18,288 nucleotides of DNA from DALYDD01 sp031973395. GTDB lineage: Bacteria; Patescibacteriota; Minisyncoccia; Phycocordibacterales; CAIZLB01. Position numbers and translations under genes: made by a program. Of this stretch, positions 7,412 through 15,094 are shown piece by piece. Position 1 is the first letter of the stretch. Each line of letters begins with the position of its first letter. Location of the stretch: positions 1 to 18,288 of the forward strand of contig DALYDD010000019.1 in NCBI GenBank assembly GCA_031973395.1, in the 5' to 3' direction. A model generated the notes under the pieces. It was not told the origin of the DNA and made no database searches. It saw nothing but the letters and a program-made list of their open reading frames with translations.

Positions 7412-7747
7412 TTAATGCGCACTCGTTACTGGTACATAACAATTCTCTGCAACCCAAGCGGTATTGAATTCATCAACCTCGCGCCGTTCACCTTTCAATA
7501 CATAGTAGCTCGAACGAGTAGGAATATCATTGGTGTCAGCATCTGCATTTTCTCCCGATCGATCTGGGCCAGGCATCTCATTTACCACCATTTCTTCAGG
7601 ACAAACTTTGAGGCCAGGATTTTTATTAATATCTAAATCATTGGCTACATTAGCCGTCTCTTTATTCTGAAAGAAAAGGAAATATCCACCGAGGAGCACG
7701 ATGAGAATAATGATAAGTGTAAGGGCGTTTCGAGCTTTTGCTGTCAT
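7412..7747 (-). CDS. Small membrane-anchored protein, unknown family
   Basis: A 111-residue protein I do not recognise. One transmembrane anchor (about residues 9-27, LTLIIILIVLLGGYFLFF) is followed by a short extracytoplasmic region with two cysteines (KVCPEE and ENCYVP) that could pair. The segment SSYYVLKGERREVDEFNTAW looks like a compact beta/alpha unit, but no family comes to mind. A longer frame begins at 7774; the ATG at 7747 is preferred because it directly precedes the membrane anchor and an extended -10 (TGA TATCAT) ends seven bases before it. The next minus-strand gene starts at 7362, 49 bases downstream, with its own promoter, so the two are probably separate transcripts. Confidence 0.65.
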   Translation of the reverse strand: MTAKARNALTLIIILIVLLGGYFLFFQNKETANVANDLDINKNPGLKVCPEEMVVNEMPGPDRSGENADADTNDIPTRSSYYVLKGERREVDEFNTAWVAENCYVPVTSAH

Positions 7748-7754
7748 ATATACG

Positions 7755-7763
7755 ATGATATCA
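7755..7763 (-). promoter_or_regulatory. Extended -10 promoter, leaderless, for the 111-aa gene
   Basis: TGA TATCAT on minus; the hexamer (7755-7760) ends 7 nt before the ATG at 7747. Confidence 0.55.
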
Positions 7764-7807
7764 CAGATACACAACGAGCCGACACATGCTACCGTGACCT
7801 TGTACGT

Positions 7808-9505
7808 CTAGGCCGCCATCTTTTCCCGCTTTGCCAAATGAGTTAAATGCCTATTGCGCTCTTTTTCAAATTGAGAAATATCGAAACCATATTGAGCAAT
7901 CATATTTGAGGCATGATGCGCACCGAGATAATGCGGCATGATGACATAACTCGCACCATTTAAATATAATTCACGGGCCTGTTTAATATCATGCGAGATG
8001 AGAATAATAATACCGGCTTCATTTTGTTTTCGATATGTTCTAAGCAAAAGGAGATTCGTTTTGAAATCTGGAATAGTGGAAACAACAATCTTTGCTTCAG
8101 GCAAAGCGATTTCAGACAAAAACTCTACATCTTCAGCATCGCCAAATCTAAATGGGATTTCTCCTGCCTGCAACTTTTTGATCGATTTGGGATTAAAATC
8201 AACAACAGTATATTTCGTTCCCAATTTCTGGGCAGCATCCACAAAATCAAAACCAACACGATCATAGCCGAAAATAATCATATCTGTTGCTTCGGAACGC
8301 CACCTTGGTTCGCGGTGCGCCTTCTTTCTCCATTCAAAAATCTGCAAACCACTGCGCATAATGCCATGCAGACGATCAACGTGCATCATGAGATAGGTTG
8401 AGCCGGCGATGGTTATGATCGTGACCATGGCAATAACCGAAACAACTTTTTCATCGACAATATGGAATGCCAAAGCAAGCGACATAAGGATCAAAGAAAA
8501 TTCGCTGATTTGCGCAAGAGACAGACCTGTCATAAATCCTGTGCGTGTCCTAAAGCCAATCAGGTTCATGGTGAGCATGACGATGACAGGCTTCAAAACC
8601 AAGACGAATGCGGATAAAACAATAATCGGTATGATGAGAGAACCGATATCGGTAAAGACCATTTGCGATCCAAGTAAGATAAAGAAGAGGATGATAAAGA
8701 AATCCCGCAATGGCTTCATGCGCGAAGCAATTTCATATGAATAAGTTGAAACCGATAATGTAACACCGGCGATCAAGGCGCCGATTTCGATTGAAAATCC
8801 AATATAGTAAAAGAATGCCGCTAGTCCAAGTCCCCAGGCGAGAGAAAACAAAAAGAGGAGCTCTTGGGAATGTGCAAAGAACGCTGAAAGTTTCGGCAAA
8901 ATATATTTTGAGATCAAATACAAAACTGCCACAGCAATAAAACCTTTTACCAATAGACTGAAGATGGTTGCGCCAAATCCGATTGAAGTCGCCTCCCCTT
9001 TTCCAAGAACCGAGACGGTGAGCAAAGCAATGGTTGCAACAATATCTTGAACGAGCAAGACGCCAATGGAGATCTTTCCATATAATTTACTCAGATCTCC
9101 TCGATCGGAGAGAATTTTAAGCACGATAATAGTACTACTGAATGTGAGGGCAAGTGCACAATACACCGCAGCCTGAACCTCGAGACCCAAAGCATATGCA
9201 ACTCCATAGGCTGCGGCCCCAGTCAGTAATACTTGGGCGATACCGGTTATTAGCGATGCCTTCCCTGTCTCTTTGACCGTCTCAGGATTGAGGTTAAGAC
9301 CTACAATGAAAAGGAGAATTGAAATACCAATTTTTGAAAAGAGCTCAATCTGCTCAGTAGCATGTAAAATATTGAGGACATAAGGACCGACCAAAATTCC
9401 CGTGACAATATATCCAACTACAAGCGGCTGTCGAAGGATTCGCATAAGGGCAGCAATAATAGTCGCTAGAAATACAATCAAACTCAACTCAACGAAAATG
9501 GGCAT
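7808..9505 (-). CDS. CPA2-family cation/proton antiporter with C-terminal TrkA-N (RCK) domain
   Basis: A 565-residue monovalent cation:H+ antiporter of the KefB/KefC/YbaL type. The first about 380 residues are a polytopic Na_H_Exchanger domain with about 12 helices; RQPLVVGYIVTGILVGPYVL near the N-terminus and the conserved aspartate in GVLLVQDI are typical. From about residue 400 a TrkA-N domain follows (MIIFGYDRVGFDFVDAAQKL, then VVDFNPKSI with the ribose-binding acidic residue, then DAEDVEFL), which binds nucleotide or NAD(H) and gates transport. The dinucleotide loop GYDRVG departs from GxGxxG at the second glycine. There is no TrkA-C or ancillary KefF-like gene, but an NADPH-dependent flavin reductase lies just upstream. 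ATG 9505 is chosen: an extended -10 (TGC TATACT) ends eight bases before it. Confidence 0.9.
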   Translation of the reverse strand: MPIFVELSLIVFLATIIAALMRILRQPLVVGYIVTGILVGPYVLNILHATEQIELFSKIGISILLFIVGLNLNPETVKETGKASLITGIAQVLLTGAAAYGVAYALGLEVQAAVYCALALTFSSTIIVLKILSDRGDLSKLYGKISIGVLLVQDIVATIALLTVSVLGKGEATSIGFGATIFSLLVKGFIAVAVLYLISKYILPKLSAFFAHSQELLFLFSLAWGLGLAAFFYYIGFSIEIGALIAGVTLSVSTYSYEIASRMKPLRDFFIILFFILLGSQMVFTDIGSLIIPIIVLSAFVLVLKPVIVMLTMNLIGFRTRTGFMTGLSLAQISEFSLILMSLALAFHIVDEKVVSVIAMVTIITIAGSTYLMMHVDRLHGIMRSGLQIFEWRKKAHREPRWRSEATDMIIFGYDRVGFDFVDAAQKLGTKYTVVDFNPKSIKKLQAGEIPFRFGDAEDVEFLSEIALPEAKIVVSTIPDFKTNLLLLRTYRKQNEAGIIILISHDIKQARELYLNGASYVIMPHYLGAHHASNMIAQYGFDISQFEKERNRHLTHLAKREKMAA

Positions 9506-9513
9506 ATAGAAAT

Positions 9514-9522
9514 AGTATAGCA
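9514..9522 (-). promoter_or_regulatory. Extended -10 promoter, leaderless, for the antiporter gene
   Basis: TGC TATACT on minus; the hexamer (9514-9519) ends 8 nt before ATG 9505. It lies between the FMN-reductase stop and the antiporter start, so the antiporter can be transcribed separately from the reductase. Confidence 0.6.
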
Positions 9523-9533
9523 AACTTTATTCC

Positions 9534-10121
9534 CTATTTCCCCATCTTTTCTCTGGCCGCTTTCATTTCTTTTGCCCAAAAACTGAGTGAATCCAACATA
9601 CCATGCGCACTTTTTTCATTTCGATCATTGAACAGATATTCCCCTTTTTCATTGAGATGATCCCAGTAATTTGGAAACATAATTTGCTCGCGGAGGTCAA
9701 ACATCTTGAGCTCTCCCGCGATACCGCGCAAATGTTCAACGGCACGTGAGCCGCCAGCGAGTGAACCATAACTAATATATGTCACTGGCTTAAAGTTCCA
9801 TTCCTGGAAAAGATAATCGATTGCGTTTTTGAGAATCGGAGAATACGAATGATTATATTCAGGTGTGACGAAAATAAATCCATCTGCCTCTGCGATTTTG
9901 GCAGCCCAGGCAATAGTATGCGGCAATGTGTAGTTTCCTGAAGAGGCGGATTCTGGTTCATTCAAGAACGGCAAATTAATTTCAGCGAGGTCGAGTAGTT
10001 CGATTTCTATATCGCCGGCTTTTGCGGCATAGTCTTTTGCGATTTTTTCAATCCAGTGTGCAGGCTGAGGATTGAATCGAGTTGGCCGGCTCGAACCGGT
10101 GAGGATTTTGAGTTTTATCAT
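9534..10121 (-). CDS. NADPH-dependent FMN reductase family protein (flavodoxin fold)
   Basis: A 195-residue cytoplasmic flavoprotein. The N-terminal KILTGSSRPTRFN matches the phosphate-binding loop GSxRxxxxx of the family, and FVTPEYNHSYSPILKNAID (residues about 83-101) is the diagnostic TPEYN motif contacting the flavin. ISYGSLAGGSRAVEHLR follows as the third flavin loop. Family members reduce FMN, quinones, azo dyes or chromate with NAD(P)H; the physiological substrate is not evident. The gene lies upstream of the antiporter on the same strand with a 28-base gap. In E. coli the unrelated-sequence but similar-fold KefF is a quinone reductase that activates KefC, so a partnership is conceivable but is inference only. 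The start is fixed by TGT TATAAT ending six bases before the ATG. Confidence 0.9.
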   Translation of the reverse strand: MIKLKILTGSSRPTRFNPQPAHWIEKIAKDYAAKAGDIEIELLDLAEINLPFLNEPESASSGNYTLPHTIAWAAKIAEADGFIFVTPEYNHSYSPILKNAIDYLFQEWNFKPVTYISYGSLAGGSRAVEHLRGIAGELKMFDLREQIMFPNYWDHLNEKGEYLFNDRNEKSAHGMLDSLSFWAKEMKAAREKMGK

Positions 10122-10127
10122 AGACCG

Positions 10128-10136
10128 ATTATAACA
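10128..10136 (-). promoter_or_regulatory. Extended -10 promoter, leaderless, for the FMN reductase gene
   Basis: TGT followed by a perfect TATAAT on minus (10128-10133), ending 6 nt before the ATG at 10121. This is the cleanest example of the leaderless arrangement in the window. Confidence 0.65.
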
Positions 10137-10159
10137 GACTATTGAGCATTTATCGGTTT

Positions 10160-11272
10160 TTACAATCGTTCAAATCTTCCACCCCGCACAGTCTTCAGCA
10201 TAATTTCTTTATATGTCCCTACCCCGCGCTCATCAACCGATAGACTTCCATTTGCACCTTGATAATCTTTCAGACCGGCAAGCTTTTTTTGAACGCAGGC
10301 CTTGTTTTCATTGCCACATTCCTGAATAGCTGCGTGTAGAATCTTGAAGCTATCATATACATTTGTAGACGAAGGGTCTGGATCAGCATTATATTGAGCC
10401 TTATATTTCTCTGCATAAATTCGTGCAGACTCATTCTGTGTTTTATCGCCTGGATATCCATAAATCAAACCTTCCGCCAATTTTATATTTTGTGCAAGAA
10501 CCGGAGACTCTGCAGCGTGGATTCCAAATTTAGGAAGAACATTTAATTTCTGCTCCTCAAGTTGCTTCAAAATATTATTTAACTCTCCGGTATGAGCAAT
10601 GACCATGAGCGAGTCTGGGTTCGACTGCTTAATCTTCAATATAGCGCTTCGAAAATCTGTGGTACCTTTTGCCAAACTCTCATCCGCAACAATTTCACCT
10701 CCCGGTGCTTTGTAATGCGTCAGGAAATGTTTGTAGTTCTCGTTTTCAAAAGGACCATTCATGTGGATCACCGCAACACGCTTTAAATTTTGCTTCGACA
10801 TTTCAGATGTGATTGCCTTCATCATATATTCAATTTCAGGAGAAAAAGAGAAGTGATATGGCCCCATATTAGCGATATCATTTGAAGGCAAGCCAATACT
10901 GATTGAAATTACTTTATTATCTTCAAATAATGCCTCAGTTGCCAGAGTTGCCTCATTGCAAAGTGGACCAATAACATAATTCACTTTTTCAACCGCAACC
11001 AGTTTCTGAACCACACTCGCCCCATCCGCACCTTTGCACCTATCATCTTCTTTAACAATTTGAATTCTTGCGCGGTCTTCGGGGGTTAATTCACTTAAGG
11101 CAAAATCTAAACCCCTTTGCATAAAATCGCCAAATGTGGCGGCAGGCCCTGTGAAGGGGCCAACTATACCGATCTTTATCTGCGAACCTGATTGGCCTTT
11201 AATCGATTGACCCATAATCAAGACGGTCGCGACAATGACCATAACAATGATTGAATATATGTATTTTTTCAT
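10160..11272 (-). CDS. ABC transporter substrate-binding protein, LIV-type (Peripla_BP_6), no lipobox
   Basis: A 370-residue exported ligand-binding protein. The N-terminus MKKYIYSIIVMVIVATVLIM is a hydrophobic signal or anchor without a lipobox cysteine, and no clean cleavage site is obvious. The mature part opens IKIGIVGPFTGPAATFGDFMQRG, the hallmark of Leu/Ile/Val-binding family type I periplasmic folds, and continues with VIGPLCNEATLATEALFEDN. Cysteines in DRCKGAD, GPLCNEA, ECGNENKACV could pair. Family ligands are branched-chain amino acids, amides and other small molecules. No permease or ATPase gene is in the window. The ATG at 11272 is preferred over a TTG at 11293. It is divergent from TrmB1 across a 130-base gap with an operator-like palindrome, implying local regulation. 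Confidence 0.9.
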   Translation of the reverse strand: MKKYIYSIIVMVIVATVLIMGQSIKGQSGSQIKIGIVGPFTGPAATFGDFMQRGLDFALSELTPEDRARIQIVKEDDRCKGADGASVVQKLVAVEKVNYVIGPLCNEATLATEALFEDNKVISISIGLPSNDIANMGPYHFSFSPEIEYMMKAITSEMSKQNLKRVAVIHMNGPFENENYKHFLTHYKAPGGEIVADESLAKGTTDFRSAILKIKQSNPDSLMVIAHTGELNNILKQLEEQKLNVLPKFGIHAAESPVLAQNIKLAEGLIYGYPGDKTQNESARIYAEKYKAQYNADPDPSSTNVYDSFKILHAAIQECGNENKACVQKKLAGLKDYQGANGSLSVDERGVGTYKEIMLKTVRGGRFERL

Positions 11273-11281
11273 AGTGAGGAC

Positions 11282-11310
11282 AGTATGGGACAAAACCCTT
11301 TCTCTGTCTC
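11282..11310 (-). promoter_or_regulatory. Promoter for SBP1
   Basis: On minus: -35 GAGACA (11305-11310), a 17-nt spacer and -10 CATACT (11282-11287), which ends 9 nt before ATG 11272. An alternative upstream promoter with ATGCCA (11347-11352) as -35, overlapping the operator-like palindrome, is possible. Confidence 0.5.
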
Positions 11311-11344
11311 GCCAGATAGACTATTATTGCCACACTCTTACTTA

Positions 11345-11364
11345 TATGGCATATTAGAGCCATA
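11345..11364. promoter_or_regulatory. Operator-like palindrome TATGGC-N8-GCCATA (SBP1/TrmB1)
   Basis: A perfect 6-bp inverted repeat with an 8-bp centre between the divergent SBP1 and TrmB1 genes, 38 bp before the TrmB1 ATG and 72 bp before the SBP1 ATG. The same architecture with one base change recurs at 13313-13332 in the next regulator/SBP gap. Probably a TrmB-type regulator site (inference). Confidence 0.6.
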
Positions 11365-11402
11365 GATTACTCGTTTATTGTAGTCCATAACTTGAACTCT
11401 AT

Positions 11403-12155
11403 ATGAATATACAAGGAACTCTAAAGAAATACGGTTTCTCAGAGCACGAGACAGCCGTCTATACCTGCCTCTTAAAGCAGGTCGAGGCCACGGCCTTCAA
11501 ACTTGCCAAAGAGACCTCTATCCCCCGCGCCACGACATACAGGGTTTTGGATGCCCTTAAAAACATGAATCTAGTCTCTTCTTGGAGGAAGAATAACGTT
11601 GCGTATTATACCGCCGAGAGCCCAAAGCGCTTGATTAAGATTTTAGATGAGAAGAGAGAGATGATCCAGGAAATACTGCCCGAGATCTTGAATATGAGAA
11701 ATACCGACAGCTTTATTCCCGCCGCCAAAATCTATGAGGGTACAGAGGGAATGAAAATTGTTTGGGACGATATCCTCGATACCGCTGAGGCGCAGCACCT
11801 GAAAGTTATTCATGCAATTTCCCACCCGGGCATTTTGGAATATTTGCCCAAATATTTTCCTGGCTGGCTCAAACGCCGAGAAAAGCTTGGGGTATTTAGT
11901 TATCTCATAACTTCAGAATCAAAAGTGCTCAATGATTTTATTATGCTCAATAATCACTTTAGAGAGACGCGCCTCCTCCCTTCTACTTCTCCGATCAAGG
12001 GCACAATTGATATCTACGGAAATAAAATTGCATTCTTTTCTCTAAAGGATAAGCAAATTTATTCCATCATTTTAGAGTCGCCAACTATCGCGGAAATGCT
12101 CCGGCAATTCTTTGTTTCAACTTGGCAGTTATTGGAAAAGCCTAAGACTACTTGA
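11403..12155 (+). CDS. TrmB-family transcriptional regulator 1
   Basis: A 250-residue DNA-binding regulator. The N-terminal about 75 residues form the TrmB winged helix-turn-helix (LKKYGFSEHETAVYTCLLKQ, then PRATTYRVLDALKNMNLV as the recognition region). A basic amphipathic connector follows, and then a C-terminal domain starting AAKIYEGTEGMKIVWDDILD. That YxGxEGxxxxxxDIL pattern is seen in all three regulators here and resembles the PLD-like effector domain of TrmB-type proteins. Its ligand is unknown. It is divergent from SBP1 and overlaps tail-to-tail by 8 bases with SBP2. The obvious reading is that it controls SBP1 and itself through the 11345-11364 palindrome. No Shine-Dalgarno sequence is seen and its promoter is not clear. 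Confidence 0.87.
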   Translation: MNIQGTLKKYGFSEHETAVYTCLLKQVEATAFKLAKETSIPRATTYRVLDALKNMNLVSSWRKNNVAYYTAESPKRLIKILDEKREMIQEILPEILNMRNTDSFIPAAKIYEGTEGMKIVWDDILDTAEAQHLKVIHAISHPGILEYLPKYFPGWLKRREKLGVFSYLITSESKVLNDFIMLNNHFRETRLLPSTSPIKGTIDIYGNKIAFFSLKDKQIYSIILESPTIAEMLRQFFVSTWQLLEKPKTT

Positions 12156-13254
12156 GTTTGATGAACTTTCCATCTTTCACAACTTTAAACGATGTTGGCT
12201 TATACGCTGTGCCGTCTATTTGAATAGTGATTATTCCGCTCGCTCCCTCGTAGTTTTGTATCTGATGGAAAAATCTGATGAGGCACTCGGTATCTTTCTT
12301 GCACTTCTCGAGAGCCTGTGACTGCAGCATGAGCGAATCATATGCATTGCGCGCAAAGACGTCAGCATCTTTTCCATATTTTTCTTTATACATGTGATCG
12401 AATTTTTCCACAGCATCAGTGCGAGGTATCGGATCATCAGAAGAAATAATAAATCCCTCTGCCGCTTTACCCGCAATTTCAATTACGGTTGGATCTTCAT
12501 TTTGAGAATTACCAAGGATTTTAGATTTGAGGCCAAGTTCATTCGCTTCTTTCAATAAATTTCCTAAAGGCTTGGCGAGTTGTGCCACGAAAATAATATC
12601 CGGGTTAAGTGCCTTTATTTTAGTAAGTTCGGTTCGAAAATCTGAAGCATCAATCTGTGTCATCTGTGTAAGCAGAACTTTTCCGCCCGCAGATTCAAAA
12701 GCTAATGTGAAATATTTTCGATAATCTTCTCCAAGCGGCGTATTGTAATAGATAATTGCTGCAGTTTTTGCTTTGATTTGGGCAGAAGCAAAACTACCGA
12801 GCTCCGTACCTTTTTGTTTAATCGAAGTATTCGTAGAAATAATGTATCGATGATTCAAAACAGAATCTGGGTTTGGTGCCAAATTGATACCGATCATTTT
12901 ATTTTCTTCCAGAATTGGAATAACGGGAACAAACCCAGCGACACAAAATGAGCCGCCGAGAATATCTATTTTATCCTTCTGAATCAGTTTGTTAATCGCA
13001 GAAACTGCGGTTTTGGCATCGCAGGCATCTTCGATAATAACTTCAATATTGGTGACGCCAGACTGTTTCAGCTCTTCCTCTGCTACAGCAAAGCCTTCCT
13101 GCACCCGCTCGCCGAGCAAGGCAAAATTACCTGATAATGGGGCAATGACCCCAACTTTTATTGTCGATCTGTTGTTTGGCTGTATGAATACTATTGCGGC
13201 CACCGCGGCCAATAATACGATAAATAAGCCTAAATTAATGTGTTTTTTGGGCAT
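12148..13254 (-). CDS. ABC transporter substrate-binding protein, LIV-type (Peripla_BP_6), no lipobox
   Basis: A 368-residue paralogue-like neighbour of SBP1. The N-terminus MPKKHINLGLFIVLLAAVAA is an uncleaved-looking anchor without a lipobox. The family start IKVGVIAPLSGNFALLGERVQEGF is clear, followed by VIIEDACDAKTAVSAINKLI, GGSFCVAGFVPVIPIL and a second lobe with IIYYNTPLGEDYRKYF. Sequence similarity to SBP1 is at family level, so the two may bind different ligands. The open frame extends to 13356; ATG 13254 fits the signal anchor, with ATG 13266 (four codons upstream) an alternative. Its last codons overlap TrmB1 by 8 bases. It is divergent from TrmB2 with the second copy of the TATGGC palindrome between them. 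No transport permease or ATPase is nearby. Confidence 0.9.
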   Translation of the reverse strand: MPKKHINLGLFIVLLAAVAAIVFIQPNNRSTIKVGVIAPLSGNFALLGERVQEGFAVAEEELKQSGVTNIEVIIEDACDAKTAVSAINKLIQKDKIDILGGSFCVAGFVPVIPILEENKMIGINLAPNPDSVLNHRYIISTNTSIKQKGTELGSFASAQIKAKTAAIIYYNTPLGEDYRKYFTLAFESAGGKVLLTQMTQIDASDFRTELTKIKALNPDIIFVAQLAKPLGNLLKEANELGLKSKILGNSQNEDPTVIEIAGKAAEGFIISSDDPIPRTDAVEKFDHMYKEKYGKDADVFARNAYDSLMLQSQALEKCKKDTECLIRFFHQIQNYEGASGIITIQIDGTAYKPTSFKVVKDGKFIKLK

Positions 13255-13283
13255 GATGACTAGCATTAAGGCTAGATGCCGCG

Positions 13284-13311
13284 AGTATAGGTTATAAGCC
13301 TTGAGTGGCAT
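13284..13311 (-). promoter_or_regulatory. Promoter for SBP2
   Basis: On minus: -35 ATGCCA (13306-13311), a 16-nt spacer and -10 TATACT (13284-13289). The -35 abuts the operator-like palindrome at 13313-13332, so a bound regulator could block or contact polymerase. Confidence 0.5.
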
Positions 13312-13312
13312 A

Positions 13313-13332
13313 TATGGCCACATGGTGCTATA
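13313..13332. promoter_or_regulatory. Operator-like palindrome TATGGC-N8-GCTATA (SBP2/TrmB2)
   Basis: Same half-sites and 8-bp centre as 11345-11364, with one C-to-T change in the right half. It overlaps the TrmB2 -10 (13329-13334) and abuts the SBP2 -35. A second overlapping inverted repeat GTGGC (13305-13309)/GCCAC (13317-13321) is also present. Confidence 0.6.
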
Positions 13333-13334
13333 GT
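13326..13334 (+). promoter_or_regulatory. Extended -10 promoter for TrmB2
   Basis: TGC TATAGT on plus, overlapping the right half of the operator-like palindrome, which suggests autoregulation. It gives a leader of roughly 50 nt with an AGGGGG run 12 nt before the ATG, one of few plausible ribosome-binding sites in the window. Confidence 0.5.
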
Positions 13335-13389
13335 ATGCGCAAGTTACATTAGCCATTTATCGAAATAGCCCAGGGGGCCACCACTAAAT

Positions 13390-14133
13390 ATGCATACAGA
13401 AGTTTTATCTAAATTAGACCTATCGAAAAACGAATCAAAGATTTATGAGACCTTGCTCGCTGAGGGCGAGTCCCCTATTGGCCTCATCGCCTCAAAGTCC
13501 AAAATAAATCGTCGAAATATTTATGACTCAATGAATCGCCTGATTGAAAAAGGCTTGGTATTTGAAATTCTTCAGAAAAATGAGAATCGATACAAAGCAG
13601 TGGATCCTCGCAAACTTATGGAAGGGCTCAAAGAAAAAGAAGCTGCACTTGAAGCAATTCTCCCTGATTTAGAGAAAATGTATAACAGTAAGCCACATCA
13701 AGAAGAAGTGTATGTCTATCGAGGTATTGAAGGATGGAAAAACTTTATGCGAGACATTCTCCGCACCAAAGAAGAGGTGTATATTATTGGAGGAAAAGGT
13801 GCATGGGCCGAACCAAAGATCGCCACTTTCAGAGAAAGATTTTTGAAAGATGCGCAAAAGGCAAATATTAAAATGAATGTTTTATACGATGCAGAAATTA
13901 AAAAGAGTAATCACAAGATCTTGGATATTCTGAAAAGCAATGCACGGTTTTTGCCAGAACAATTTTCTACAAGTGCGGCTGTGACCGTGTTTGGAAATCA
14001 AATTGTTGTTCAGTCAGATATTAAGGTTGGAGAAATAAATGAGAATGCAGTATCAACGGTGATTATCAATCAGTCGATCGCCGATACATTTCGTATTTGG
14101 TTTAAGCTGATGTGGCAGATGGGGAAAGAATAA
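13390..14133 (+). CDS. TrmB-family transcriptional regulator 2
   Basis: A 247-residue regulator with the same design as TrmB1. The N-terminal winged helix-turn-helix includes LSKLDLSKNESKIYETLLAE and the recognition segment NRRNIYDSMNRLIEKGLVFE. A charged helical connector (MEGLKEKEAALEAILPDLEK) is followed by a C-terminal domain with YVYRGIEGWKNFMRDILRT and FRERFLKDAQKANIKMNVLY. The C-terminal part probably senses a ligand or mediates dimerisation. It is divergent from SBP2 and shares its 135-base gap with the TATGGC palindrome that overlaps its own extended -10, so negative autoregulation is likely. It ends at a strong bidirectional terminator (14147-14178), which marks the border of the SBP part of the locus. 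Confidence 0.88.
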   Translation: MHTEVLSKLDLSKNESKIYETLLAEGESPIGLIASKSKINRRNIYDSMNRLIEKGLVFEILQKNENRYKAVDPRKLMEGLKEKEAALEAILPDLEKMYNSKPHQEEVYVYRGIEGWKNFMRDILRTKEEVYIIGGKGAWAEPKIATFRERFLKDAQKANIKMNVLYDAEIKKSNHKILDILKSNARFLPEQFSTSAAVTVFGNQIVVQSDIKVGEINENAVSTVIINQSIADTFRIWFKLMWQMGKE

Positions 14134-14146
14134 TAAAAAAACGGAA

Positions 14147-14178
14147 CCCGCACCTGATGAGGGTGCGGGCGAAGTTTT
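14147..14178. terminator. Bidirectional Rho-independent terminator
   Basis: CCCGCACC (14147-14154) pairs with GGTGCGGG (14162-14169), a GC-rich 8-bp stem. On plus it is followed after a few bases by five Ts (14174-14178); on minus it is followed by a run of seven Ts. It separates TrmB2 (plus) from the convergent beta-barrel gene (minus) and can serve both. The rest of the gap, 14179-14221, shows nothing recognisable. Confidence 0.88.
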
Positions 14179-14221
14179 TGAATACTTCTAACCATGTGGG
14201 TCGACCTAGCCGAGTTCCAGG

Positions 14222-15019
14222 CTAGAACCTGTACGTCAGGGAGGTGAAGAACGTATCGTGGCCAAGTCCGCGACCATCGAGGCGGTCGCGATCGAAGGGC
14301 TCGATGAATTTCCACCCCGGAAGAGTCAGGGTGAGATTCTTGCGAAGTTTCCACTGCAGGCCGGTTTCGATTTGCCAGAACTGACCAGAATCAAGCCGGT
14401 TGAACCCCGAATCAATTCCTATGGCAACCTTGCTTCGGAGTACCAGATGCTCGAGACCAAACGGTTGATCCCAAACATGCATGACTGACGGAATCGCAAA
14501 CGGTACACCGTTATCGATGTCGCTCCTCAACGAGAACCAACCAAGCCTGAGTTCCGGAGTTACTGTGTGTTGCCCTTCCCACTCAAACTTGAACGTTCGT
14601 GAGACATACAGCTCGAGCGCCAATCTCTCGTCGTCCCACCACTTTCCATAAGGGTGCAAACTGATAAGGGTTGATTGCAAACGGAATGTGGTTTCGTCCC
14701 ATTTCCATTTATAGCCGGCGGCAATGACAGCTTCGTTGATTTCACTACCGCGGAACTTTGCCGCCTCTCCGCGGTCGAGACTTTCGTATTGAGTCCAGGA
14801 ACAGTAGAAACCATTGTCCCATTCAAGGCTGAGATCAACCCAAAGATTAGGGACCAAGATCACGGGCTTGCTAACGCGTGCGGCGAAGTAGAGGTCTTGA
14901 TAGCCAAGGGTTACAGAGCCTTTCGGCGTCCAGGGTTTTTTTTCAATGACGGTCTGGGCAAATACGCTGGTGTGCATTGCAATCCAAACGGTGAGCGTGC
15001 AGAAAATACAGGTGTTCAT
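14222..15019 (-). CDS. Predicted secreted outer-membrane-type beta-barrel protein
   Basis: A 265-residue protein from ATG 15019. Residues 1-21 look like a cleavable Sec signal (hydrophobic LTVWIAM core, then SVFA before Gln22). The mature part is built of alternating amphipathic strands rich in Trp, Tyr and Phe separated by short turns (for example LWVDLSLEWDNGFYCSWTQY and FWQIETGLQWKLRKNLTLTL), and it ends FFTSLTYRF, the terminal-Phe signature used by the BAM machinery. I cannot name the family; a TorF-like putative porin is one idea. Codons are GC-rich: 35 and 33 G+C per 60 bases at 14281 and 14761, against 19 per 60 at 13501 in TrmB2. This suggests recent acquisition. An in-frame extension to 15115 exists but lacks signal character. 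It is divergent from TrmB3. Confidence 0.7.
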   Translation of the reverse strand: MNTCIFCTLTVWIAMHTSVFAQTVIEKKPWTPKGSVTLGYQDLYFAARVSKPVILVPNLWVDLSLEWDNGFYCSWTQYESLDRGEAAKFRGSEINEAVIAAGYKWKWDETTFRLQSTLISLHPYGKWWDDERLALELYVSRTFKFEWEGQHTVTPELRLGWFSLRSDIDNGVPFAIPSVMHVWDQPFGLEHLVLRSKVAIGIDSGFNRLDSGQFWQIETGLQWKLRKNLTLTLPGWKFIEPFDRDRLDGRGLGHDTFFTSLTYRF

Positions 15020-15094
15020 AGTGTTGGTGTTGGTATTGGGATTGTGTTGTGCTGATTGCCTATCGAGCATGCGGTATGCCTGATCGAGTCTGCA

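Noticed and set aside
14675..15055. Plus-strand open frame of 126 codons opposite the barrel gene
   Set aside because: GC-rich DNA gives long shadow frames. The minus frame has a signal peptide, strand pattern, terminal Phe and a divergent-promoter context; the plus frame has none.
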